A stretch of 49,998 nucleotides of DNA, taken from contig MAAT01000049.1 of assembly GCA_002162815.1 (NCBI GenBank), positions 1 through 49,998 on the forward strand, in the 5' to 3' direction. A program made the translations under genes and the position numbers. Shown here in pieces: positions 1 to 7,778 of this stretch; positions within the stretch are counted from its first letter, which is position 1; each line of letters starts with the position of its first letter. Source of the stretch: Gammaproteobacteria bacterium 53_120_T64 (GTDB lineage: Bacteria; Pseudomonadota; Gammaproteobacteria; Pseudomonadales; Porticoccaceae). The notes under the pieces are model-generated. The model was not told the origin of the DNA. It searched no databases and saw only the letters and a program-made list of their open reading frames with translations.

Positions 1-1121
1 TTTTCCAGGGCGCGGTAGCCGGGCAGGCCGGAGCAAGATGACCACTCCCGTGTGCCCATGGCATTGCACTGGCCGGTAATCGACAGGCTAGTGGCGCCGG
101 GCTTGCCGATATTGCCGGTGACCAGATTGATATTGTTAATGCCGACACAGCCATCGGAGCCGTGCATGCTTTGGTTGATGCCCATGGTCCAGATGCTCAT
201 GCCGCGATCGGCCTTGGCGTAAATGCGCGCCACGTTGCGAATGGTATCGGCGTCGATGCCGCAAATCTTTGAGGCACTGTCGGGATCAAACTTAGCGACT
301 TCGCGTTCGAGTTGCTCAAGCCCGGTGGTGTTGGCTTCGATATAGGCGCGATCTTCCAGGCCCTCATCGAGAATCACGTGAATCAAGGCATTCTGTAGCA
401 CCACGTCGGTACCGGGGGTGACCGCGAGGTGGATGTCGGCATTTTGCGCCAGCATCGTGACCCGGGGGTCGATCACGATCAGTGGGAAGTGACGCTTTTC
501 CTGGGCCTCTTTCATGCGCCAGTAAATAATCGGGTGCTGCTCGGGCAGGTTCGAGCCCCAGGCCATCAACACGTCGGTGTGGTCAAAATCTTCGTAACTA
601 CCGGGGGGGCCATCGGAGCCGAAGGAGCGCTTGTAGCCGGATACCGCCGAGGCCATACACAGCGTGGTATTGCCGTCGTAATTGTTGGTGCCAATGACGC
701 CACGGGTGAGCTTGCCGAGGGTGTAAAATTCTTCGGTCAGCAGCTGCCCGGTGGAGACAATGGCAAAGGCGTCGCGGCCGTGTTTTTGCTGAATATCGCG
801 GATCTTATCCGCCATGGTATCGAGGGCGTTATCCCAGCTGGTGACTTGGTAACTCTCGCCAATTTGCTCGCGCATGATGGGTTTGTCACCGCGACCGGCG
901 GAGTCAAACAGCTCGTGTTCGAAAATGCCCTTGACGCAGAGCTTACCGCGATTGACATCGGCACTGCCAACACCGCGCGATCCGACAATTTCCCCCTCGG
1001 CATTCTTGCCGATTTCCATGGCGCAGCCCACGGAGCAATAACCACAGGTGGCATAGGTCCACTCGGTGATTTTCTTGTCGACCATTTTGATGGGGTTTTT
1101 TGTATTGCGACCAAAGAGCAT
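1..1121 (-). CDS. nasA: Assimilatory nitrate reductase catalytic subunit (partial, C-terminus outside window)
   Basis: Cytoplasmic molybdoenzyme that reduces nitrate to nitrite for nitrogen assimilation. Translating the minus strand from the ATG at 1121-1119 gives about 373 residues with no stop before the window edge. An N-terminal [4Fe-4S] motif is visible (C26, C29, C33 and C62, in TCGYCSVGC and KLCVKG). Cys155 in NTTLCMASA sits where Nas/Nap-type enzymes place the Mo-ligand cysteine. Further conserved stretches are WGSNLPEQHP, DPRVT and GINQSMHGSDG. These are hallmarks of the NasA/NarB/NapA branch; the absence of a Tat signal and the neighbouring nirBD favour the assimilatory cytoplasmic form. 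The gene lies 146 bp after the phzF-like gene, with a terminator-like hairpin between. Any C-terminal [2Fe-2S] domain cannot be judged because the gene is cut off. Confidence 0.95.
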   Translation of the reverse strand, partial: MLFGRNTKNPIKMVDKKITEWTYATCGYCSVGCAMEIGKNAEGEIVGSRGVGSADVNRGKLCVKGIFEHELFDSAGRGDKPIMREQIGESYQVTSWDNALDTMADKIRDIQQKHGRDAFAIVSTGQLLTEEFYTLGKLTRGVIGTNNYDGNTTLCMASAVSGYKRSFGSDGPPGSYEDFDHTDVLMAWGSNLPEQHPIIYWRMKEAQEKRHFPLIVIDPRVTMLAQNADIHLAVTPGTDVVLQNALIHVILDEGLEDRAYIEANTTGLEQLEREVAKFDPDSASKICGIDADTIRNVARIYAKADRGMSIWTMGINQSMHGSDGCVGINNINLVTGNIGKPGATSLSITGQCNAMGTREWSSCSGLPGYRALE

Positions 1122-1204
1122 GGTGTTAGGCCTTTAAAGCTAAAGTGAAAATAATGTGACAGCGCATGTCTTGACTCAATATGCCCCGCTAACGGTAAAA
1201 ATTG

Positions 1205-1240
1205 GCGGCCAATTGAGAGTGTAGACCCTCAATTGGCCGC
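1205..1240 (-). terminator. Terminator-like hairpin between phzF-like gene and nasA
   Basis: A perfect 13-bp inverted repeat (GCGGCCAATTGAG at 1205-1217, its complement at 1228-1240) with a 10-nt loop. On the minus strand the stem is followed within a few bases by a run of five T. It lies about 84 nt upstream of the nasA start, in the direction of transcription. It could end nirBD-phzF transcripts, partly attenuate nasA, or be an antitermination target. The loop does not obviously match the ANTAR hexaloop pattern of NasR leaders. Confidence 0.7.
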
Positions 1241-1267
1241 GGTCATGCTGGTAGCGACGGGCCTGTA

Positions 1268-2182
1268 TCAGGACAGCAGCAGGGTGTTTTTGCTGACCAA
1301 GACAACATTGCCGCCAACCCTTAAGGTAGTGGCTTTATCGGCGTGATTGTCCATTTCGATAGCGAGCACACTGCGTCGTGTGGCGGCGCAGCCACGGTCG
1401 ATAATAAAGGTGTAGGTGCCCTCGCGAATCGCGTCGTGGGAACCCAGGTAGCCGGCAAAGCAGGGCATGGCCGAGCCGATGGGTGGGTCTTCGTGAATAC
1501 CAATGCTGGGCCCTAGCAGACGAGCGTGGAAGTCGGTATCGCTATTGTCGGTGTGATTACTGAACACCAGAATTTCCTGGGCGGCCATGGCCGGGGCACT
1601 GGACTGACTCCAGGCCTTCATATCAAAACGCGCCTTGCGCACGGCTGCCTGGGAGGCCAGGGGCAGAATTAAATAGGGCAGGTTGATCGACACCAGACGG
1701 GTCTGAAAGGTGTGGCTGTCGATATCGCTTTCGTCGATGGAGAGCAGGGCGGCGAGTTCGCTGGCTCGCGGTGTGTAGCGGTCGATCACCGGGTCGCTGC
1801 TCAAGCTGAACTGGACAAACAGGGCTTCGCCTTCACGTTGCTCGATATTAACGCTCAGGTCACCGGCCTTCTGTTGAAAGCAGACGCTGGCCTTGCCGTC
1901 GTTGAGGCTGATCATACCCTCCTCAACCAGCGCTTTAGCGGTGGCGAGTACCGGGTGGCCGGCAAAGCTAATTTCTTTCAGTGGCGTAAAAACACGCAGC
2001 TTAAAGTGATCGTCTTGTTCAGTATTATTGCTGACAAAAACGGTCTCAGAGAGATTTATTTCCCGGGCGATGAGGGGCATTTGCTCATCGCTAATGCCGG
2101 ATGCATCGGTGAAAACAGCAATTTGTGCACCCTGGAAGGCGGTCTCGGTAAAAACATCGGCCGTGTAATAAGTGTGTGTCAT
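1268..2182 (-). CDS. PhzF-family isomerase-like protein
   Basis: A 304-residue protein of the phenazine-biosynthesis PhzF / diaminopimelate-epimerase fold. Visible family features are the N-terminal YYTADVFTETAFQGAQIAVF block, the early Glu in LSETVFV, FAGHPVLATAKAL (the FxGHPTxA motif) and a C-terminal GSAMPCFAGYL segment matching the usual glycine-rich second-domain motif. PhzF proteins isomerise trans-2,3-dihydro-3-hydroxyanthranilate, but most members have unknown substrates, and no phenazine gene is nearby. The ATG at 2182 follows a strong AAGGAGG ribosome-binding site. Only 15 bp separate it from nirD, so it is almost certainly co-transcribed with nirBD. A role in nitrate assimilation is not suggested by its fold; it may handle a metabolite repair or amino-acid-related reaction. 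Confidence 0.85.
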   Translation of the reverse strand: MTHTYYTADVFTETAFQGAQIAVFTDASGISDEQMPLIAREINLSETVFVSNNTEQDDHFKLRVFTPLKEISFAGHPVLATAKALVEEGMISLNDGKASVCFQQKAGDLSVNIEQREGEALFVQFSLSSDPVIDRYTPRASELAALLSIDESDIDSHTFQTRLVSINLPYLILPLASQAAVRKARFDMKAWSQSSAPAMAAQEILVFSNHTDNSDTDFHARLLGPSIGIHEDPPIGSAMPCFAGYLGSHDAIREGTYTFIIDRGCAATRRSVLAIEMDNHADKATTLRVGGNVVLVSKNTLLLS

Positions 2183-2197
2183 AGCAGCCTCCTTGGC

Positions 2198-2584
2198 TTA
2201 GCCGGCAACAAAGACGTTGCCATCGTCAAGTTTGACGGGAAAGGTGGCAATGGAGACGCTATCGTCTTCAAAGCACTGCCCAGTAACCAGATCAAAGTGC
2301 TCTTTTAATACCGGTGATGCTACGGCTATTTGCTCGCCGAAGCTACAGAGAATGCCCCGGGCCAGAACATTGGCCTCGCTAAAGGGATCAAAATTGCTAA
2401 TCGCATACACCGCATCGTTGTCGCTGGTGCGAAACAGGGCGATTTGCGTTTCCTCGGGCGTGTCGGCATGTAGCAGGGCGGCGATGCCGGCATCGATGGG
2501 CAGATCTTGTAGTGGGCAAATATGGGTCCAGCTTTGGTCTGCGGTCACGGTGTCATCCTGTGCTTGCTGCGTGAGGTCGTTCAT
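2198..2584 (-). CDS. nirD: Nitrite reductase [NAD(P)H] small subunit
   Basis: A 128-residue NirD-type Rieske-fold protein, partner of the NirB large subunit in reducing nitrite to ammonium. Recognisable segments are WTHICPLQDLP near the start, ISNFDPFSEANVLARG in the middle, and a C-terminal LVTGQCFEDDS followed by FPVKLDDGNVFV. As in other NirD proteins, the Cys/His ligands of true Rieske clusters are missing, so it is expected to carry no iron-sulfur centre. Its ATG overlaps the nirB stop by 4 bp (ATGA), indicating translational coupling. The length is slightly above the usual 105-115 residues because of an acidic N-terminal extension of about 18 residues. Confidence 0.93.
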   Translation of the reverse strand: MNDLTQQAQDDTVTADQSWTHICPLQDLPIDAGIAALLHADTPEETQIALFRTSDNDAVYAISNFDPFSEANVLARGILCSFGEQIAVASPVLKEHFDLVTGQCFEDDSVSIATFPVKLDDGNVFVAG

Positions 2585-5109
2585 GAGTTGACTAGCTCCC
2601 GCTCTTCTTTGCGGGCGGGGCGAATTTGCTCGCGCTCCTCGACAAAGATGACATTGCTATCGCCCTTGTCGCTGTTGATGAAGGGGCGGAACATCAGCAT
2701 TTTTTCTTCATCGTCGATGGTGGTCTTCCACTCGCACTGGTAGGTGTCGATGACCTTGGCCATTTCGGTTTCGAGCTTCTCACAAATGCCGAGGGAGTCG
2801 TCGATAATCACTTCGCGCAAATAGTCGATGCCGCCCTCCATGTTCTCCATCCAGGTGGAGGTGCGCTGCAGACGATCGGCGGTTTGCACATAGAACATCA
2901 TAAAGCGATCGGTGTATTTGATCAGGGTGTCTTTGTCCAGATCGGTGGCGAAGAGGTCGGCGTGGCGCGGGCGCATACCGCCGTTGCCGCAGACATACAT
3001 ATTCCAGCCGGTCTCGGTGGCGATGATGCCGACATCCTTGCTTTGAGCTTCGGCGCACTCGCGGGTACAACCGGAAACCGCCGACTTGATTTTGTGGGGT
3101 GAGCGCAGGCCTTTATAGCGGTGCTCAATTTCCAGGGCCAGGGCGACGCTGTCGTTCTGGCCATAGCGACACCAAGTGCTGCCGACACAGGATTTTACCG
3201 TGCGCAGTGACTTGCCGTAAGCGTGGCCGGTTTCAAAGCCGGCATCGATCAGTTCTTTCCAGATGGCCGGCAGTTGCTCGAGGCGGGCGCCAAATAAATC
3301 GATGCGTTGGCCGCCGGTGAGCTTGGTGTAGAGATTGTATTTCTTGCCGACTTCGCCGAGCACAATCAGTTTTTCGGGGGTGATTTCACCACCGGCAATG
3401 CGTGGCACGATGGAGTAGGTACCGTCTTTCTGCATGTTGCCCAGATAGCGGTCGTTGGTGTCCTGCAGGGCGACGTGCTCGGGTTCGAGGACGTAGTCAT
3501 TCCAGCAGGAGGCGAGGATGGAACCAACAGTCGGCTTGCAAATTTCACAGCCGTAGCCGCTGCCGTGCTGGGCCAGTAAGTCGCCGAAGGTTTTAATTTC
3601 GCCAACCCGCACCAGGTGGTAGAGCTCCTGACGGGTGTGAGGAAAATGTTCGCAGAGGTCGGTGTTGACCTCGACGCCCATTTTTTCCAGTTCGCTGTTC
3701 ATCACCTGGCCGACCAGGGTTTTACAACCGCCACAACTGGTGCCCGCATCGGTCGCCAGCATCAGGTCGCCCAGTGCCGTGGCACCGTTGGAAACCGCTT
3801 GGCAGAGCTGACCCTTGGTAACGTCGTTACAGGAACAGATTTGCGCACCGTCGGGCAGCATGTCGACACCCATGCCAGTGGCACCATTGCCATCGCGCTG
3901 GGGCAGGATCAGGGCATCGGGGAATTCCGGCAGGGGAATATCGTTGAGGGTCATTTGCAGCAGGGTGCCGTAGTCGGCGGCGTCGCCGACCAGTACCGCG
4001 CCGAGTAGGCGCGTGCTGTCTTCGTTGACAACGATCTTTTTGTAGACCTCGTCGGTACCGTTGACGTAGGTATATTCCTTGGCGCCGGGGGTGTTGGCAT
4101 GGGCGTCGCCGATACTGGCAACATCAATACCCATCAGCTTCAATTTGGTGCTCATGTCGGCACCGGTAAAGGCACTGTCCTCGGCGTTAATGTGATCGCA
4201 GGCCACCTGAGCCATTCTGTAACCGGGGGCGACCAGCCCGTAGATACGGCCGCTCCACAGGGCGCATTCGCCGATGGCGTAGACATCGGGGTCGGAGGTC
4301 AGGCATTGATCGTTGACGACGATGCCGCCGCGCTCGCCGAGTTCGAGTTCGCAGTCGCGAGCCAGGGCGTCCTGGGGGCGAATACCCGCAGAAAACAGCA
4401 GCATGTCGGTTTCGATTTCCGAACCGTCGGCAAAGCTCATTTTGTGGAAGCACTCGTCACCGTCACCGATGTTCTGGGTGTTCATGCCGAGGTGGACCTT
4501 AACGCCGAGCTCTTCAATCTTCTGGCGCAGCATGGCGCCGCCGCCGTCGTCGACCTGCACGGCCATCAAGCGTGGCGCAAATTCAATAACATGGGTTTCA
4601 AGACCGAGATCGACCAGTGCTTTAGCGGCTTCAAGCCCCAGTAAGCCACCACCGATCACGGCGCCGACTTTTGAGTTCTTGGCAGCGGCCTGCATGGCTT
4701 CAAGATCGTCAATGGTGCGATACACGAAGCAGTTGTCGCGGGTGTGACCGGGAATGGGCGGCACGAAGGGGAAGGAGCCCGTGGCCAATACCAGCTTGTC
4801 GTAGTTCAGCACCTCACCTTTTTCGGAGGTCACCGTCTTGGCGTCGCGATCAATGTGCACCGCCTTGTCGCCGAGGAGTACGCGAATACCGTGCTGCTCG
4901 TAATAGCCAGGCTCCACCAGCGACAAATCATCGGCACTGCGACCGCCAAAAAATTCGGTGAGGTGGACGCGATCGTAGGCGATGCGGCTCTCTTCACAAA
5001 AGGTGGTGACTTCGAAGGCAGAGTATTGTGGGCTCGATACCATGGCCTCTAGGAACTTGTGGCCAACCATGCCGTTGCCGATAACGATAATTCGTTGTTT
5101 AGTACTCAT
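2581..5109 (-). CDS. nirB: Assimilatory nitrite reductase [NAD(P)H] large subunit
   Basis: An 842-residue cytoplasmic siroheme enzyme that reduces nitrite to ammonium by six electrons from NAD(P)H. Domain order: FAD/NAD(P)-binding pyridine nucleotide-disulphide oxidoreductase part (IIVIGNGMVGHKFLE at the N-terminus, GAVIGGGLLGLEAA for the second nucleotide site); a BFD-type [2Fe-2S] domain (CSCNDVTKG ... CGGC); a second short Cys pair in YGCEICKP; then the nitrite/sulfite reductase ferredoxin-like and [4Fe-4S]/siroheme domains with SCVGSTWCRYG and SGCTRECAEAQSKD, followed by the YVCGNGG block. Length and motifs are typical of full-length NirB. It is the first gene of nirB-nirD-phzF-nasA; a candidate sigma-54 promoter lies 75-90 bp upstream, consistent with nitrogen control. 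Confidence 0.97.
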   Translation of the reverse strand: MSTKQRIIVIGNGMVGHKFLEAMVSSPQYSAFEVTTFCEESRIAYDRVHLTEFFGGRSADDLSLVEPGYYEQHGIRVLLGDKAVHIDRDAKTVTSEKGEVLNYDKLVLATGSFPFVPPIPGHTRDNCFVYRTIDDLEAMQAAAKNSKVGAVIGGGLLGLEAAKALVDLGLETHVIEFAPRLMAVQVDDGGGAMLRQKIEELGVKVHLGMNTQNIGDGDECFHKMSFADGSEIETDMLLFSAGIRPQDALARDCELELGERGGIVVNDQCLTSDPDVYAIGECALWSGRIYGLVAPGYRMAQVACDHINAEDSAFTGADMSTKLKLMGIDVASIGDAHANTPGAKEYTYVNGTDEVYKKIVVNEDSTRLLGAVLVGDAADYGTLLQMTLNDIPLPEFPDALILPQRDGNGATGMGVDMLPDGAQICSCNDVTKGQLCQAVSNGATALGDLMLATDAGTSCGGCKTLVGQVMNSELEKMGVEVNTDLCEHFPHTRQELYHLVRVGEIKTFGDLLAQHGSGYGCEICKPTVGSILASCWNDYVLEPEHVALQDTNDRYLGNMQKDGTYSIVPRIAGGEITPEKLIVLGEVGKKYNLYTKLTGGQRIDLFGARLEQLPAIWKELIDAGFETGHAYGKSLRTVKSCVGSTWCRYGQNDSVALALEIEHRYKGLRSPHKIKSAVSGCTRECAEAQSKDVGIIATETGWNMYVCGNGGMRPRHADLFATDLDKDTLIKYTDRFMMFYVQTADRLQRTSTWMENMEGGIDYLREVIIDDSLGICEKLETEMAKVIDTYQCEWKTTIDDEEKMLMFRPFINSDKGDSNVIFVEEREQIRPARKEERELVNS

Positions 5110-5184
5110 GAATGTTGGTGCTCCGTAAATAGGCCGGTAAAAATGAGCCGCTGTGTCGCTAAGATGTCTATAGAAAGCATGGAA

Positions 5185-5199
5185 GCAGGAACTATGCCA
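5185..5199 (-). promoter_or_regulatory. Candidate sigma-54 promoter for nirB
   Basis: On the minus strand TGGCA (5199-5195) and TGC (5187-5185) place GG and GC exactly 10 nt apart, the -24/-12 arrangement of RpoN promoters (consensus TGGCAC-N5-TTGC). The start point would be near 5174, giving a leader of about 65 nt before nirB. About 130 bp further upstream, TGGTGCG at 5328-5334 matches one half of an NtrC site; I see no convincing second half. The fit is good but not perfect (the -12 block is CTGC rather than TTGC). Confidence 0.45.
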
Positions 5200-5694
5200 G
5201 CTTTTGCTGAGGCCATGACTATGGCTCGCCGGTGGAATAGAGGCTGCTGGAAATGCGGGAGGGCTCTGTTGAGTTTGCTACAGCACTGGGTTTTGACGGC
5301 AAGAGGGTTCTGTGCTGTGGTGGTTTTTGGTGCGAGTGCCTTATAAGGGGGCGCTGAACCCTTGACTTGGCTATTGCCAGATCGAGGGTGGAGATAATTA
5401 ACTACTTGCACTACGGCTTAGAGCCTCCGTTGGTGGTTTAACGAGGTCTTGCACCGGTATCGCGTGTTGTCATCGCGCTGAACCCGGGCGGTCGTTTAGC
5501 TAAATACTTGCAAGCTGTCTTCACTCTTTCATGCAGAGGATATTGCAAGTTATCGCTGGTGACGCATTGTACACGTCTATTGGCGGGAGTCTGTGCTCCA
5601 GTTGGTTTTTTGCCGAATTAGCCAATACGGACAGGGCCTTGTGCCATTCACAGGTCGCTAGGGTGGGGGTAACAACCTGACCTGCGCGATAATT

Positions 5695-5722
5695 TTGATA
5701 ACGACTTCTAATCGGGCACAAT
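5695..5722 (+). promoter_or_regulatory. Candidate sigma-70 promoter for carbonic anhydrase
   Basis: TTGATA (5695-5700, five of six -35 positions), a 16-bp spacer, and CACAAT (5717-5722, four of six -10 positions). The start point would be about 5729, giving a leader of some 44 nt. A six-codon frame (ATG at 5759, stop TGA at 5774-5776) overlaps the carbonic anhydrase ATG in that leader. Confidence 0.4.
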
Positions 5723-5772
5723 GCCAACTTTCAGCCCCGTTAACACAAAGGGCTAGCAATGGGTGAGCGGCA

Positions 5773-6396
5773 ATGAGTGAGTTGGAACGGCTGTTGGCGA
5801 ATAACAAGTGTTGGGCCAAGACCCAGCTCGATGAAAACCCCAGGTTTTTTAGTGACCTCTCTCAGCAACAAGCACCCGAGTATTTGTGGATAGGTTGCTC
5901 CGATAGCCGCGTGCCGGCCAACCAGATTACCGGCCTGCCCCCCGGTGAGGTTTTCGTCCACCGCAATATTGCCAATGTGGTGGTGCACTCCGATTTGAAC
6001 TGCCTGTCGGTGGTGCAGTACGCCGTTGAAGTACTGAAAGTGAAGCACATCATTGTCTGTGGCCACTATGGCTGTGGTGGCGTTAAGGCAGCCATGGCGA
6101 GCAAAGAGCACGGCCTCATCGATAACTGGCTGCGCCATATCCGCGATGTTTATCGATTCCATCGCAGTGAGATCGATGGCTGTACGGGTGAGGACGCTCG
6201 GTTTGATCGCCTTTGCGAAAAGAATGTCATCGAGCAGGCGCTCAATGTTTGCAGCAGTACCGTGGTGCAAAGTGCCTGGAAGAATGGTGCCGAACTATCG
6301 GTTCACGGCTGGATTTATGCGGTAAAAGACGGCTTGATTCGCGACCTTGAAGTGAGCATGTCGGGCTTGGTCGATTTTGAACAGGCTAGTTTATAA
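5773..6396 (+). CDS. can: Beta-class carbonic anhydrase
   Basis: A 207-residue cytoplasmic zinc enzyme interconverting CO2 and bicarbonate. Zinc ligands C42, H98 and C101 and the Asp44-Arg46 dyad are all visible in GCSDSRVPANQ and CGHYGCGGV. The length and the VFVHRNIANVV segment match bacterial beta carbonic anhydrases of the Can/CynT type. It is apparently monocistronic: a long intergenic region precedes it and about 165 bp separate it from the efflux operon. The ATG at 5773 was chosen because the earlier ATG at 5759 runs into a stop after five codons. Bicarbonate supply for carboxylation in general metabolism is the default role; nothing here links it specifically to nitrite reduction. Confidence 0.95.
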   Translation: MSELERLLANNKCWAKTQLDENPRFFSDLSQQQAPEYLWIGCSDSRVPANQITGLPPGEVFVHRNIANVVVHSDLNCLSVVQYAVEVLKVKHIIVCGHYGCGGVKAAMASKEHGLIDNWLRHIRDVYRFHRSEIDGCTGEDARFDRLCEKNVIEQALNVCSSTVVQSAWKNGAELSVHGWIYAVKDGLIRDLEVSMSGLVDFEQASL

Positions 6397-6560
6397 AATA
6401 GCGCCAGGCAATAGTGTCGTTGGATAGGGGGTTTGCCCGGTGGCGGTGCTGCTCGCTGGGAGCTTGGTGTGAATGCCTACCTTCGCTATTTTGCCTGTGC
6501 TAGAGTCGCGTTTGAGCCGTTAAGGGCTGAGCCGTGATTTGTCATGATAAGGAGTTTCGA

Positions 6561-7775
6561 GTGTTGCAGGTGTCCTCAGTCCCACGTTTTTGCCAGCCAG
6601 CTGGTTTAATGAGCCCCGTGTTTTTGCTTGTCTTGGTCTTACTTTCGGCCTGTTCAGAGCAACAGCCCCCCCCTCCAAAATTGCCAGAGCTGCCCGTGGT
6701 CGAGGTTATTCAGCGCGACCAAGCGCTGGAAATAGAGATGGTGGGGCAAACACACGGCTCATCGGATGTGCCCATTCGGGCGCGGGTCGATGGCTTTCTC
6801 GAGAGTATGGATTTTATCGAGGGCCGCAATGTCGAGCGCGGTGACTTACTTTACACCATCGATGACACACCCTTTCAAACGGCTATTTCAGAGGCCCAAG
6901 GTGGTTTGGCCGAGGCCGAAACCGCCCTTGCCAAGGCAAAAGCGGATCTACAGCGCATTCGTCCGTTAGCGGGGATCAATGCGGTCAGCCAAATGGATCT
7001 CGATGCCGCTGTTGCCCAACACGAAGCCGCCAAAGGCGCGCTACAGGCGGCCCAGGCACAAGTGAAGCAGGCAACCATACTGCTGAGTTATTGTCGTATT
7101 CTCTCGCCGATTAGTGGCCGGGTCGGCATCTCACAAGCGGAAGTCGGAGAGTATGTTGGGGGTGCCGCTAATGGCCCCTTGAATTTTGTCTCCCAGGTCG
7201 ACCCCATTCGGGTACGCTTTAGTATTGATGAGAAAAGTTATCTGAAAATTGCCCGCAAGCGCATCGACAGGGCCTCTGGGGAAGATGGACAAGACCACAA
7301 GAGCCCCAAGGGGGCGCTGAAAATGGCTTTAATTCTTGCCGACGGCTCGGTGCATGACCATAAGGGGCAGGTGGTGACCAGTAATGCGGCGCTAGACCCC
7401 ACCACCGGCACTTTTACCCTGGAGGCTGATTTCCCCAACCCCGATCGCTTGGTGCTGGCGGGGCAATATGCCCGGGTGCGCACCAATATTGATGTGCGCA
7501 TGGGCGCGCTGCTGGTACCGCAGCGAAGTATTATCGAATTACAGGGCAATTTTAGTGTGTTTGTGGTCGATGCTCAGGGGAAAATCGAGCAGCGCAAGGT
7601 GGTGCCGGGGCCGAAAATCAACCGGCTGCAAATAATCGCCAGTGGTCTTAAGGCTGGCGAGCGAGTGGTCTTGGAGGGGGTGCAAAAGGTCAAAAATGGT
7701 ATGACCATCAAGCCCCTAGCCAGTGCTTTTGACGAAGTCCCGAGCTCGCCCTCCTCTCCTACCACCGAAGCGTAA
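6561..7775 (+). CDS. RND efflux periplasmic adaptor (membrane-fusion lipoprotein)
   Basis: AcrA/MexA-type adaptor linking an inner-membrane RND pump to an outer-membrane channel. I choose the GTG at 6561 (404 residues) because AAGGAG at 6549-6554 precedes it at ideal spacing; an upstream in-frame GTG at 6534 would add nine residues without a site. The N-terminus is a lipoprotein signal: hydrophobic stretch, then LLSAC with lipid-acceptor Cys31. Typical features follow: the lipoyl half-motif around ARVDGFLESMDFIEGRNVERG, a helical hairpin rich in Ala/Gln/Glu (about residues 90-160), the second lipoyl half at CRILSPISGRVGISQAEVGE, and the beta-barrel and membrane-proximal domains ending with ASGLKAGERVVLEGVQKVKNG. 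It is the first gene of a three-gene operon, with 3 bp between its stop and the pump start. Confidence 0.93.
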   Translation: MLQVSSVPRFCQPAGLMSPVFLLVLVLLSACSEQQPPPPKLPELPVVEVIQRDQALEIEMVGQTHGSSDVPIRARVDGFLESMDFIEGRNVERGDLLYTIDDTPFQTAISEAQGGLAEAETALAKAKADLQRIRPLAGINAVSQMDLDAAVAQHEAAKGALQAAQAQVKQATILLSYCRILSPISGRVGISQAEVGEYVGGAANGPLNFVSQVDPIRVRFSIDEKSYLKIARKRIDRASGEDGQDHKSPKGALKMALILADGSVHDHKGQVVTSNAALDPTTGTFTLEADFPNPDRLVLAGQYARVRTNIDVRMGALLVPQRSIIELQGNFSVFVVDAQGKIEQRKVVPGPKINRLQIIASGLKAGERVVLEGVQKVKNGMTIKPLASAFDEVPSSPSSPTTEA

Positions 7776-7778
7776 ATC

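Larger units (their letters stand above)
5110..5772. other. 663-bp divergent intergenic region between nirB and carbonic anhydrase
   Basis: It holds the candidate sigma-54 promoter of nirB and the candidate sigma-70 promoter of the carbonic anhydrase. Two frames (about 100 and 68 codons on the minus strand) lack recognisable domains, ribosome-binding sites or codon character, and I do not call them genes. No tRNA, repeat or mobile element was found. A small regulatory RNA cannot be excluded. Confidence 0.6.

Noticed and set aside
429..1148. A 239-codon plus-strand frame across the start of the window
   Set aside because: It is antisense to nasA, whose minus-strand translation shows intact molybdoenzyme motifs.
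2198..2584. Loss of the Rieske cluster ligands in NirD
   Set aside because: This is normal for the NirD family and not a defect.
2626..4644. Several long plus-strand frames opposite nirB
   Set aside because: All are shadows of the nirB gene; none has a family motif or ribosome-binding site.
5106..5727. Minus-strand frames of 101 and 68 codons in the nirB-carbonic anhydrase gap
   Set aside because: No domain, no suitable ribosome-binding site, and the first would extend across the nirB promoter region.
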